Origin: Elysia chlorotica
Lineage: Eukaryota; Mollusca; Gastropoda; Plakobranchidae
Direction of reading: 5' to 3'
Assembly (NCBI GenBank): GCA_003991915.1
Contig: RQTK01000915.1
Location: 1-64,000, forward strand
Length of the DNA: 64,000 nucleotides
The position numbers were made by a program, and so were the translations under genes. The first letter of the stretch is position 1; each line of letters starts with the position of its first letter. This document shows, one piece after another, positions 21,913 to 32,800 of this stretch. The notes under the pieces are model-generated. The model was not told where the DNA came from. It did not search any database and was given only the letters and a program-made list of their open reading frames with translations.

Positions 21913-24900
21913 GTTGTTGTTCTTGTTGTTGGTATTGTCACAACCAATAGCTGCATCACAAAGCATATCCAACCCAAGGCTGCGGGAGGAATAGACTTTT
22001 GACTATTTGTCCTTTACCAGAGGAACAGCATATTGGCTACTTGTCCGATTACTAGACAAATGGCCACTTCCTTATTTTTATTACTTACATATAAGAATCT
22101 ACTGATTAAGTTACTAAGGGTTACAAATTTTTATTCGTATGCTCTTATTATCAAAGCTGGGGATATTTGGTGTTTTGGGACAAATAAACAAAAAAACAAA
22201 CAGTTAGAGCATAAGTTTTCACCATCTATGTGCATTTGAATGATGAAAAATAACTGAAAAATCAGCAAAGAATGTCTTCCATTCTATAGATAAGCCTGAA
22301 CGTAAAATTAAAAGAGCTGTTGTTTTTATTAACGTTGTCTTACAATTATTGCAAGATGGGATCCTTTGAGGCTTAAATTTCACCATCCATTTTTCTTTTT
22401 GTATTGTCAGTTTCACCTTTTTTTTAACTGTTAGTGTAAGAAAAAGTGTTCTTGTCATTATAAATTTTGAGTAGTCACTATCATAAATAAGATGATCATT
22501 GCTCCCTCTCTTTTGTTCTGTAAACAGCATGCATATGCCTTAGAGCTTTTGTCAGATCACTTGGTTGAAGGCAGTAAAGCTTTGGATGTTGGCTCAGGAA
22601 GTGGATATCTGACAGCTTGTATGGCAATGATGGTGAGTGTTGATCCAAGGTTTACTTTTTTTTATGATAATAGGACAGAATTCTGCCTGATTGTGTCATC
22701 AGTCCTCTTCCCGTCTGACTTTGCTGCAGTTTCAGTCATTTTTAATTTACCGGCTTCTTCTGGGCAAGATGAGAATGTACAAGAAGCAGATAGACTTTTC
22801 CTTCAATTGTTTCCTGTCTGTTATTAATATATTCGGTAATTGCTTATGCCAATCTTAGCCATCTCTGAGTCAACCTTAGTGCCAGTATTATCAATCTTGC
22901 CTGTGCTTTTTTTTTTGAGTGCTCTACTGAGTTTCTTGAGGTCTTTTCTTACAGGATCTCTTATCTTTCACGGCAACGAATCATGTTCACTTAAGTTCGT
23001 GTGCAGCAAGCTCTAAGCCCGTAAATTTTGCACCCTTATTTGACAGCTCACCACGGGAGTGCAGACATAGTCTCTGGTCAGAAATGTTTACCTCCGCTGC
23101 AGAAAAAGGCATGCGAATGGAATACGTAGAATCCACTTTATACCCTTTTTTAAACAGAAAATTGCACTGCATGCAATAGGATAATCTTATTTTGAAGGGT
23201 AAATTTATAAAGTTAGTGAAATGTGCATCAATCTGTTCGAAAAAAAGTGAAAAAATACATACATAGCGACATAAAAAATTAAAGTTTAAAATGACTCACT
23301 TGATGACAACATTTCAATTTTCTAGGCAGTTGATTTAATCTTTTATAGCATTAAATTGAAGTAAACGTTAAAATGAAAGACATGGATTCGCAAGAAAAGT
23401 CTATGTTTTCAGATTGTGTTGCACCTTTTGGTTTCACTAGATAAAGGGGTTGTATGACAAATCACTCACACTCTCAGTATTTTTTCCTTCTGGGCCTAAT
23501 ATAACTGGTTTGTGTAGAGGATTTTATTCATCAGTGGGTAACCCATGGACGTTAAAGATTTATTTATGTTAGAGCAGCGTAGTACATGCTTCTCCTCCTC
23601 TTTATATATTAGTTCTTTCTCGTCTCTTCTTCTTCTTCTTCTTCTTCTTCTTCTTCTTCTTCTTCTTCTTCTTCTTCTTCTTCTTCTTCTTCTTCTTCTT
23701 CTTCTTCTTCTTCTTCTTCTTCTTCTTCTTCTTCTTCTTCTTCTTCTTCTTCTTCTTCTTCTTCTTCTTCTTCTTCTTCTTCTTCTTCTTCTTCTTCTTC
23801 TTTCCTATTCAATTTTAACAGTTTCCGATATTTGGACAATGGATAATTACCACTTATTACGAAATAAAATATTTAAGAAATCCGTGTTGACATATCGTTT
23901 TTTCCTGTTTTGTTCAATGTTAAAAATATGATATCAGAATCAAATTTACACACCTCATAGCACGCTTACAACACTACTATTTAGTGCAGCACAAAAAAAT
24001 TTATATTTTTGTAAACTAGTTAAAAGTATACAATTATGTTAAAGCAAAAACTAAAATTCTCTAAGGTTACCAAGTACTTAAAAACTTTAAATAAAAATAA
24101 CACTTCTGGTAATAAATTGAGATTTGTATCAACCAATTGAAGTCGTTATAGCATTAAACTTGATGTACCTATCCATACAAAATTTGGTTCCTAGGAAATT
24201 TTTTTATTTGAAGAAATAACTCGCAGAAACCTGCGATCACAACTTGTAAATTTTTGTAACCTTTCACAATTTTTTGTAAAATTTTGCAACTTATGAAAAA
24301 TACAATAATTTTCTGTTTATATTTCACATATAGGCAGACAAAAATACACCCAGACAGATGTAGAAAGTCTGTAGATCAAAATATCTTGTAATTATATGCT
24401 AGATTAGATGAGCCTTCCAATGTTAAAGTTAAAGAAAAGTTCATTTGGAGAGGTTTCAAACCAACTTGCTAGAAAAAATGAACACATCCACAATATGGGT
24501 TCTAAAGAAAGACAATCATCAAAAAAGAAAACGATCCGAATGTGAATGACACAATGGGGAAGACAAAAAAAAGTGGTATGTACACAGAAACTCGGGATTT
24601 CTTATACAAGATCTGGCTGCTTCAACTTTTCTAATTTGTCTTTGTTTCTGTCTTTCTCTGAATGTTTCTATTGTTTTTAATGAAGTATAAACTAATAGGT
24701 CTACTATTACACATTCTCATACCTTTTTGTCCCATCGACTATATTTTCAATTTAGCTTGATCCACTGATTCTATCTCTGCTTAATTGATTAATACATGCA
24801 CTACAATACTTTAATAGTAATGCACTGTATTCTTTTTCATAGGTAGTTCCTACCCCACCATCAAACTCAATCTCCCGCTCCAAATATACTCCAAGTGATT

Positions 24901-27900
24901 GAAGCAATCTTCCACTTCCAGGAATAAACTGACAAAAACTTTTCAGATGCCTGACTTTTGACTTCCTATCTCTGACTCTCTTTGTCCCTCTTCTGACGAA
25001 AGTGCATAAACGATTAAAAAAATTGTTTACTTTGCATTGGCTTTTTTTGTGTGTTTTAGTTGATTCTTAAAGGCTAAAATTATGCCACTACTTTTTGAAA
25101 CTTCTGACACTTTTGGCTGCAACTTTTTCCATTTTTGGCTGCTACTTTTTGCAATTTTTGCCTCTTTGAATCATAACTTTCTGAGAGGTCAGGTGATTTA
25201 CACTGCGCGATAACAAAAAATGATGAGTTTTGAAAAACATTTCTAGAAAAATTGATGAATTTTTACTATCCTTGTCTTTTGTCACCATTTTTTTCTATTC
25301 AGGTGGGTAAGACAGGCAAAGCAGTTGGAATTGATCATATCTCTGAACTGGTTGAAGAATCACGGACAAACATCAACAAAGATATTGTAACACGGGCCAT
25401 GCTTGAGACAGGCAGGTTAATGTTGGTGGTTGGAGATGGAAGACAAGGATTTGAACCTGAAGCCCCCTTTGATGCAATACATGTGGGTGCTGCAGCCCCA
25501 ACTCTCCCTGAAGCGGTATGTAAGCTTGCGTGCATTACATTTTTTCTCTAAATATATTATTTTTTGTTTTCTTTTTTATTCTAAAATGAAAACAGAATTG
25601 ATTGAAAACCCTAGAAAAATGAATCCACAAAATTATTTTTCTTAGCAGGTCTGATGAGTGAATATTTTTAAAATCGATTTTATATCATCCTACTTTTGTT
25701 TTTAAAACAGCAATATTCTATCAGATGAAAAAAAGAAGACTTAGTAATATATACTTTATATAAGTGATAATGCAAAACAAAATGCAAACATAGAGGCTAA
25801 ATAGGAGGTTGGTAAAAGTAGGATACCTGTCTATCCTCTCAGATAATATTTTTTAGAAATCAAAATCAAATTTGATTTTACTTCCTTACAGCTTGTTGAG
25901 CAGTTGAAACCAGGAGGTCGTCTGATAATCCCTGTTGGACCTCAAGGAGAGAACCAGAGTTTGCTTCAGGTCTGTATTATCTTTACACAATATGCCCTGT
26001 GTAGGGATTAATTTATGGATAGTGTTTCGAGCAATTTTCAATTAATCTTTCAATCCCTGGAAAGTCTTAGAGTTTTGTATTTGGTCTGGAATTTTGATAC
26101 AAAGATACGAATCACATTCACCATAAAAAAAAACTTTAAAAAGTAGAATTCTAACCAAGAGACTCACTACACAAGTGCCTTTTTATAATGCAGAATGGGA
26201 CTGTAAATTATCTTGCTTTTGACCAGTAAAGTGAAATTATCATTATCTGTAAGGACAAGTGAATTGCTTTCTGTACAACACAGTGATTTTTACAAATCTA
26301 ATGTTACCGGAACAAGCAATATGGACTATTAATATTACATATACTCAGCGGATTGTGGGGCCTTCTGTGCTTGGCACAATCATTTTATTTTGGTTTTGCA
26401 CATTTTCAATATTGTCAGTATTGTAAGTACATTCAATGGGTTGTGTTTGATAGCGAAACATACCACGTTTATAACAGTAAAGAATTTGATTGTTGTTTCA
26501 GTGAGTGAGTTTGTTACACCAGAATCTAGATTTATCTCGTTTTTGTGTAATAATGGAGGAATTTCCTCCTTTCCTCTACATTTTCCGCTTTTCCTAGCTT
26601 TTCCTCCCGAGTTTACAATCATCAGTTTTGTAATCCGTGGAAAATGTGCAATTCCACGACAGCCGTGCGAATAGTCTTGGGGTTCGTCAAGGTGAATGTC
26701 CGACTCGTTATATTGTAGATCTATTATAAACACTGAGCTGTACTGTTGCCTTACCTATAGCTGTCAGTAACGTGCATATTCAACATGGCGATAATGATCG
26801 ATGGTGTTTGGTTTACTTTGTATTCCTCTCTTCGTTATCGATGTTATGATTTACTTCTTCATGTGGCTATCATTTTTATCCGTCACCGTTCTTCTATGGC
26901 TAGCAAAGCTGATCTCGCAGTGTGTATATATATATACGTCATATATATATATATACTGTTAACCGTTTTAAACGCAATAATCAAAGTGGTCAGGAAAATT
27001 ACTCTGAATCTAGAAAGTAAAACTGATAAGAAAACTTATTTTCAAAGGCAGACGTCCACTTGGCTAATCGAGATCTTGTTTTTAGGCCTACTCCATGATT
27101 TTTTTTGTAGAGTCTAGATTAGATTAGATAGGTCGACCTATTCAAGAATTATTTAATGATGTGCGGAGATTTTAATATGGTCCAGAACAATGAACAAGAC
27201 ATAGTAGGAGGAGCGCCACACAGCAAGAGCAAAACAGACAAGTTTGTTAACCTGGTGAAAACATGGGAGTTAAATAATAGCTGAGAGTACTAAATGGAGA
27301 GAAAAAAGAATTTACCTGGTTAAGGAGGCAACCCTTTGAAGCAAGAAGGCTCGAGTACATCTTTTGCGAGTCCCAATTAACTCCATTTATTAAAAGATGT
27401 GAAATTTGAGGGATAGCAGCAACAGACCACAAAGCTGTAATTAGTTATCAATTAATGTTAAAAACAAATTGCATGATTATTATAATTATATAATATAAAG
27501 AAGAGAACCAAGATACAACTGGATCATAAACTAGGTTATCGTTTGATATGCAAGCAAAACTGAAAGCAAATCAAATCTGATAAACATTTATGAATATGAT
27601 GATTTTGTATAGCCCTAGGAAAGTTCAGTTAATTTTTTTCTCACTTAAAGAAGTCTTAATTTAACTATAACAATTTAAAACTTCTGACATGTGTTGGTTT
27701 GAGAAAGTAGTAATGAAATTACAAATAGTAAGGGGGATTACAAAATCTTATCATTCATATTATGCAAAACAATCTTAAGTAACTTGTTTTCTGTGTTGGA
27801 CATGCCTAATCCTATATTGTGTGATAATTTTCAGGTTGACAAGCTACAGGATGGATCTGTTATCAAGAAGAATCTGATGGGAGTGATCTACGTCCCTTTG

Positions 27901-27936
27901 ACCAGCAAGGACAAGCAGTGGCCCAGGTGGAGATGA
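20947..27936 (+). CDS. PCMT1: Protein-L-isoaspartate O-methyltransferase, complete gene (6 exons)
   Basis: PCMT1 transfers a methyl group from S-adenosylmethionine to isoaspartyl (and D-aspartyl) residues, which starts repair of age-damaged proteins in the cytosol. Exons: 20947-21001, 21459-21595, 22528-22632, 25303-25515, 25892-25969 and 27835-27936. All introns are GT-AG and the phases are consistent. The product is 229 aa against about 227 in human. Landmarks: [12 protein letters not shown] start (human MAWKSGGAS), [23 protein letters not shown]-binding motif [65 protein letters not shown], and the C-terminus [20 protein letters not shown]. An AATAAA at 28063-28068 is a plausible poly(A) signal. 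Its introns hold two non-autonomous DNA elements, a CTT tract and a LINE fragment. Confidence 0.97.
21290..21374. repeat. (ATT)n microsatellite in PCMT1 intron 1
   Basis: About 85 bp of ATT repeats with two ATC interruptions, ending some 85 bp before exon 2. Confidence 0.95.
21459..21595 (+). CDS. PCMT1: PCMT1 exon 2
   Basis: Acceptor TTCTGTTCAG. Encodes [20 protein letters not shown], then [10 protein letters not shown] and TISAPHM. Donor GTAGAT, phase 0. Confidence 0.95.
21694..22074. mobile_element. MITE-like element (family B) in PCMT1 intron 2
   Basis: The left end TAAGGAAATGGCTATTTGTC and the right end (reverse complement TAAGGAAGTGGCCATTTGTC) form terminal inverted repeats flanked by or including TA. 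Internal copies of ACAAATAGCC...GGCTATT palindromes follow, then GGTGGCACCGAATATT leading into an ATT microsatellite (21866-21911). The same layout recurs at 44163-44752. There is no coding capacity. I do not recognise the family. Confidence 0.7.
22528..22632 (+). CDS. PCMT1: PCMT1 exon 3 (SAM motif I)
   Basis: Acceptor TGTAAACAG. Encodes [20 protein letters not shown] and [15 protein letters not shown]. Donor GTGAGT. Contains the glycine-rich SAM-binding loop. Confidence 0.96.
23622..23803. repeat. (CTT)n microsatellite, about 180 bp, in PCMT1 intron 3
   Basis: An essentially pure CTT run. It gives spurious poly-Leu and poly-Glu frames on the two strands. The homopurine/homopyrimidine mirror composition could form H-DNA. 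Confidence 0.97.
24230..25192. mobile_element. Second copy of family A element, reversed, in PCMT1 intron 3
   Basis: The internal match to 12615-13594 in reverse orientation is clear: GCAACTTAT..GAAAAATACAATAATTT and CACATAT.GGCA are shared. The right end, reverse complemented, reads CTGACCTCTCAGAAAGTTAT, a diverged version of the family end. Non-autonomous. Confidence 0.6.
25303..25515 (+). CDS. PCMT1: PCMT1 exon 4
   Basis: Acceptor TTCTATTCAG. Encodes [20 protein letters not shown] through [15 protein letters not shown]. Donor GTATGT, phase 0. Confidence 0.96.
25892..25969 (+). CDS. PCMT1: PCMT1 exon 5
   Basis: Acceptor CCTTACAG. Encodes [20 protein letters not shown] and NQSLLQ. Donor GTCTGT, phase 0. 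Confidence 0.96.
27150..27470 (+). pseudogene. LINE endonuclease fragment in PCMT1 intron 5
   Basis: The plus strand encodes [19 protein letters not shown], the GDFN motif of APE-type LINE endonucleases, then [14 protein letters not shown] and, after decay, [20 protein letters not shown], the T-W-R...S-R-LDY-type motif. It is broken and has no reverse transcriptase, so it is a truncated non-LTR retrotransposon piece. Confidence 0.75.
27835..27936 (+). CDS. PCMT1: PCMT1 exon 6 (C-terminus, stop)
   Basis: Acceptor AATTTTCAG. Encodes [20 protein letters not shown] and [13 protein letters not shown], then TGA. The CCCAG|GTGGAG near 27926 sits where the human gene is known to vary its C-terminus (RWK versus RDEL), so it could act as an internal donor. 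Confidence 0.95.
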   Translation, partial: VDKLQDGSVIKKNLMGVIYVPLTSKDKQWPRWR

Positions 27937-28961
27937 TGTGCTGGTTAGCGTGCTCCAAACACACTGCAAAATATGGTGGAATCTGCCTTAGATAAACCTC
28001 TTTAGCACAGCCAAAAAAGTTATATTAGCTCAAGTTTATATTAAATAGTGACTGTAAAAATAAATAAAAGGATAAAAGGAACTTGATGCTTCAGAAATAG
28101 TTCATCTGGAAGCCATAGTTTATCTGAAACTGGGTTATATTGAACGGATTCCAGTGTATCAATGCAGGGATGAAATATATCCTCAAATTTTATGCAACTT
28201 TGTAGTTGTATATTTCAAAGGACCACTTGATTTTTCATAAATCCTGTCCATGGGTATGCTAGAAATTAAGATTATCTGTAATGTCAAATTCACCTTGTGC
28301 ATACAACTTTGGGGAAACATGGAAAGGTAATTCCAGGAGTAAAAACTTTTCCATCATTGAAGTAGGAAGGAGCATACGTCAAGGCATCGGAAATATATTT
28401 AAAAAAATTCTTTTAAAGGTATGTGACAGTTTAGTTCTAAACTGGGCTTTACCTAGATTACTTTAGGTCATCTGACCTTCCCCATCCCTAGTTGTTCGCC
28501 TGCTTCATCAGTGGACATTTCCAGTATAAAAATATTTTAAAAAATGGCCTTTAAAAAATTTTTGAGCAGTTATCATCTCACCCGAAATAGCTCGTCCTCC
28601 AGGCAGTTACAAATGATTGGGCATACAGGATAAGGACGAAAGAAAGAAAGTGGAATCAAAGCCAGGATGTTCCAATCCTTGAAGCGTTAAGTGGCTAGAA
28701 GAGAAAGTAGTTGTGAAAATCGATCCCATTGAGTGTTGTTGAGTCGATTGTGAAAAATGATGTGAAAAAATGTAAAAATGATGTGAACCTGCGCTCAGAA
28801 CTTTTCTGAGGGCCATATTTAGTAGCTAATATTACAAGGCCATTGGCCCCTAGATCCCCTCGCTGAAATTCAGTGGATTGGATCGAACTTGAGAGGTAAC
28901 CCTGATTGCGGATTTATTGACAACTTTAAGAAAATCTACATTTTGATGGCATACTTATTGT
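27937..28961. other. PCMT1 3' flank, no further gene recognised
   Basis: Contains the presumed PCMT1 3' UTR. Frames here are short and unrecognised. Confidence 0.5.
28063..28068 (+). terminator. Candidate poly(A) signal of PCMT1
   Basis: AATAAA 127 nt after the PCMT1 stop codon, inside an A-rich run. Position is plausible; use is not shown. Confidence 0.5.
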
Positions 28962-29510
28962 CTTACAAATTGGGGTACCCATTCATACGATCAGGTTGAA
29001 TACAGTGTAATTGTCTGTAAGCCGATTCTTTTTGAAAGGGGAACTTTTAGACCCCTTGCCATAAGTTTATATTATTTTTGCTTCCTCCTTTTTTTTATTA
29101 AATGAAATTATCTTTTCTCTTCTTTTTTTTAAATTTGTTTCTTTATCTCTCTCTTTTTTTTCTTCTTTCTTCTTTATTCTGTTTATATATTCCTCCTTTA
29201 AAAAATTTCATTATTGTTACTTTTTTTCTTTCTTTTTTGTATATATTATATCTAGACAGCTACGCTACTACTGCTGCTAATGATGGACAGATTTTACCCT
29301 TGAAGCACACGATTTGATTAATGTCTCCTAGGTTCCACTCGGGAGTCCAATACGGCGACTGGCCCCAAGACTTACGTCTGACAATTTTATGTGCTACACG
29401 CATTTGAAAGGACGGGGATACCATGACAGTATGACTCCTGTCTCAGCTGGTCACATTATACTGACACCTACCCAACCAGTTACAGGGGATTAAAATCGGG
29501 TGGGGGGTTG
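28962..29510. repeat. Dispersed repeat (family C), copy 1, truncated by assembly gap
   Basis: Matches 63676-64000 along its first 300 bp: GAATACAGTGTAATTGTCTG, AAAGGGGAACTTTTAGACCC, the T-rich block and TATATCTAGACA. Copy 1 continues with GGAGTCCAATACGGCGACTG and ends in a G run at the N gap. Unknown class, no coding signal. Confidence 0.75.
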
Positions 29511-29517
29511 GGGGGGG

Positions 29518-29885
29518 NNNNNNNNNNNNNNNNNNNNNNNNNNNNNNNNNNNNNNNNNNNNNNNNNNNNNNNNNNNNNNNNNNNNNNNNNNNNNNNNNNN
29601 NNNNNNNNNNNNNNNNNNNNNNNNNNNNNNNNNNNNNNNNNNNNNNNNNNNNNNNNNNNNNNNNNNNNNNNNNNNNNNNNNNNNNNNNNNNNNNNNNNNN
29701 NNNNNNNNNNNNNNNNNNNNNNNNNNNNNNNNNNNNNNNNNNNNNNNNNNNNNNNNNNNNNNNNNNNNNNNNNNNNNNNNNNNNNNNNNNNNNNNNNNNN
29801 NNNNNNNNNNNNNNNNNNNNNNNNNNNNNNNNNNNNNNNNNNNNNNNNNNNNNNNNNNNNNNNNNNNNNNNNNNNNNNNNNNNNN
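29518..29885. other. Assembly gap (368 N)
   Basis: A run of N directly after a poly-G stretch. The long frames across it are artefacts. Confidence 1.
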
Positions 29886-32800
29886 AATAGTGAGTTGTTA
29901 AAAAACAAGTTAATAGCTCCTTTCTAAGGTTTTATTTTGTATTCAGTGTCTTTTCGTACCAAATATGTTTTTAACCGTGCACCATATCTTTTATTTAAAG
30001 TTTTAAAAAGTTATGTGTTCCTTTTTACGATTTTGTTATTTTTATGCCTATATTTACCTATCGTTGTTTTTGCTTCTTCCTCTCTAGGAACAAGTATGAT
30101 TTGTGAAATCCGTAAACAGCCTCATGAAATTCATCCTTATCTGCGATTGCATGCAGATACTTTCGCACCTTTTGAATGGACCCTAGGATTTTCCTTCCAC
30201 ATTGGAAGTGCTTATAGATGAAACTCCATTCCCTACTTACAAGCTCCTCAGTGTGATCGTCTTGTGCCAAACATTGAGACCTAATGTTTGTAATCTTTGA
30301 CCAGTTTCGAATTCTTTTGTTTTCCAAAGAATGCTATACAGAGACAGGGGCATGAGTTAGACTCAAACCCTAGATCTCATACTGTTAAGTATAAAGCACT
30401 AACGGAAATAAGCTAAGAGAACTCTGATTGAACATCTTAAGATAACTTATTGCGTAATGAAGCCTGCCACTCATCTACATTGAATTTGGCACTCAAGCTA
30501 TTGGTAACAGTCACAGAGTTTTAGCCGTTAATAAATCAGATTTAAATCCTCTCTGAAGAAGATCACAGTAATTACGATCTAAATGAATGTCACTTTGGGA
30601 AGCTGTTCAGGGCATACAAATCACTTGAAGTGCATGCAGCTTGCGCTGGTCTACAGCTCTGTGACACTGATCAGATCAACTCACAGCTGGTTTGCCACCT
30701 CATGAGAGGCAGTGCGAAAATAATGTGACGGTTTTTGCATTTACAGGGTGTGTATTAAAATGGTGAATACCGTAAAAGTTGCAGCTGCAACTGAACCATA
30801 AATATCAGCTTTTGCAGAGAAAATAATGTTGTGGGAGCCGGTAGCTTTGATTGCCTATTTATGGATCATTTGTTGGCAAGAGATTTCTAATTTTAGTATT
30901 CGCTGTCCTTTTTCTTGAGATTGCAGTGTTAATTTTTTTCATTGCTCATTCAAATCTTGTATCATAATTAAATTTTTTTCAATACATCATTCACAATCTT
31001 GGATCGTAAAATTTCTTCATTAATCTAAACAAAAATGGGAGACTTTTTCATAAGATGCCTGTGTTTCCTCATTTATGCTAAATATGCATTTTCTAGTTAT
31101 ATAAATCTCCAATTTTAAAGGCTTTGCAGCGGTTCTGATATGTTACTCTTAGTCTTAATCTTACATACGTCCAGAATTTGAATAAAATTACTTTTCATTT
31201 AATATCAAAGCCTTTCATTTAAAAAAAATTCTCTTGTAAAAATGTATCTTTCTTGCCGAATAAAATAATCTTTAAAAACAAAATTTTTAATTCCAGCCTT
31301 TTCTTGCATCTCTCTGTTATTAAGTGTTAAGTTATATTGACGATACAACCTTATTGTCTTTCCTGAAAAGCTATGCTCCTTATTTCAGCGATGCCAACTG
31401 GATCCTAATTTTTTTACTGAACCTTTTTTGCGTAAAGCACCATATCAATTCTGAATCACACAACATAACTACTTAAATTTGTCAAATTATTTTGTACTGA
31501 GAATCTGTAAATTTACGGAAAATTGGCATCACTGCTTAAATAAAAAAATTATTAAAAAACGGCCCTTATTTATCAGCCTGCCCTCGTAGTTTTTTTTTAG
31601 TACATGTAATTGTGTTATTTCATGGCTTGGCATTTTTTGTAAGGCATACATGTATGTTGAAAGCAACATTTACTTGTTGCAATACTTAAACCAGTGATGC
31701 CAGTCGCTGTTCCTCTGAATATTTAACATCAGCTTTTTCAAAACGGTGATATGATTATCTTAAACCAGTTTCAAATCAGCACATTAAGCAAGTGGGTTAA
31801 TCTCAAACAAAAATCACAACCTGAGCTACTATTGGGCATTTTAATTTTTAAAGAATATAATATTGAATGTGTACATTAACTACATGTACCGGTATTCATA
31901 TATACATATATAACATTTGTCTTTAAACACCTTTTTAAACCTCATAATTCGAATTGTTTGGGATTTGATCTTAACTTCAAATTAAGAGGATTTGATATTA
32001 AATTACATAAGGGGACATACTAACCACAATGGTGTTTAATTTAGTTATTATTAGACTTATTAGATAAACTGAGTTTACATAGTTTTCTAGTTTTCTTTTT
32101 ATAGCAACCTTCTCTCAGCCCCATTTCTAAATTAAAGGCATGTTTAGAACCAAAGTGAAAAAAATAACTTCTTCTTTTGCAAAATCAAGTTTATGAGAAA
32201 TTCGAATTATCAGACTTCATTTTATGGGGTTTGCCCATGTACTTCACTGGTGAAGGAAGGTTTTTTTACTCACTGCTGTTGGAGAAAACTGCTATTAAGA
32301 AAATAATTTTTAACATTTTAACAAGGTCTAAACAGCTTACTTGCTAATGTGTTGAGTATTTGTCTCGATTTTGAAAGTTGTTGTTTTTTTCATCTCCACA
32401 TGGATGTGCTGAAAATGAAATACCTATATTTGTTTCACTTTTTTTTTTTTGAAATCTGTAATATGATCTCTTTAAAAAAATCATGAGGCGTGTGTTCAAA
32501 GTGCTACTAATAGCAATTTTAGATTGTTTTTGGCATCTTCATAATTTCAAGTGAAAAAAAAAAAAAGGTACAGTCCAGTCCATATGAATTAGATATATAA
32601 CGGCTAGTGCTGTAACAGCATCTCCAGGTGTGACAGCACTTTCCCCATGCCCCCTTTTTCTCCTGTGAAAACCATAGTAAAAAAAATAACCAGTGTAACA
32701 GCACACACAAGGTCTCTTTCTGTTATAACGGCACCCTCAGTAGGCTGAACTAAACAGCACAGGCTGTAACAGTGTTTAGCCATCTAATAGAAAACCTCTT

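Noticed and set aside
23545-23931. Poly-Leu (plus) and poly-Glu (minus) frames
   Set aside because: Translated CTT microsatellite inside a PCMT1 intron.
26380-26733. 94-117 codon frames on both strands within PCMT1 intron 5
   Set aside because: No family resemblance; both strands open equally, as expected by chance in this base composition.
29480-29927. Long frames of 133-142 codons
   Set aside because: They run across the N gap.
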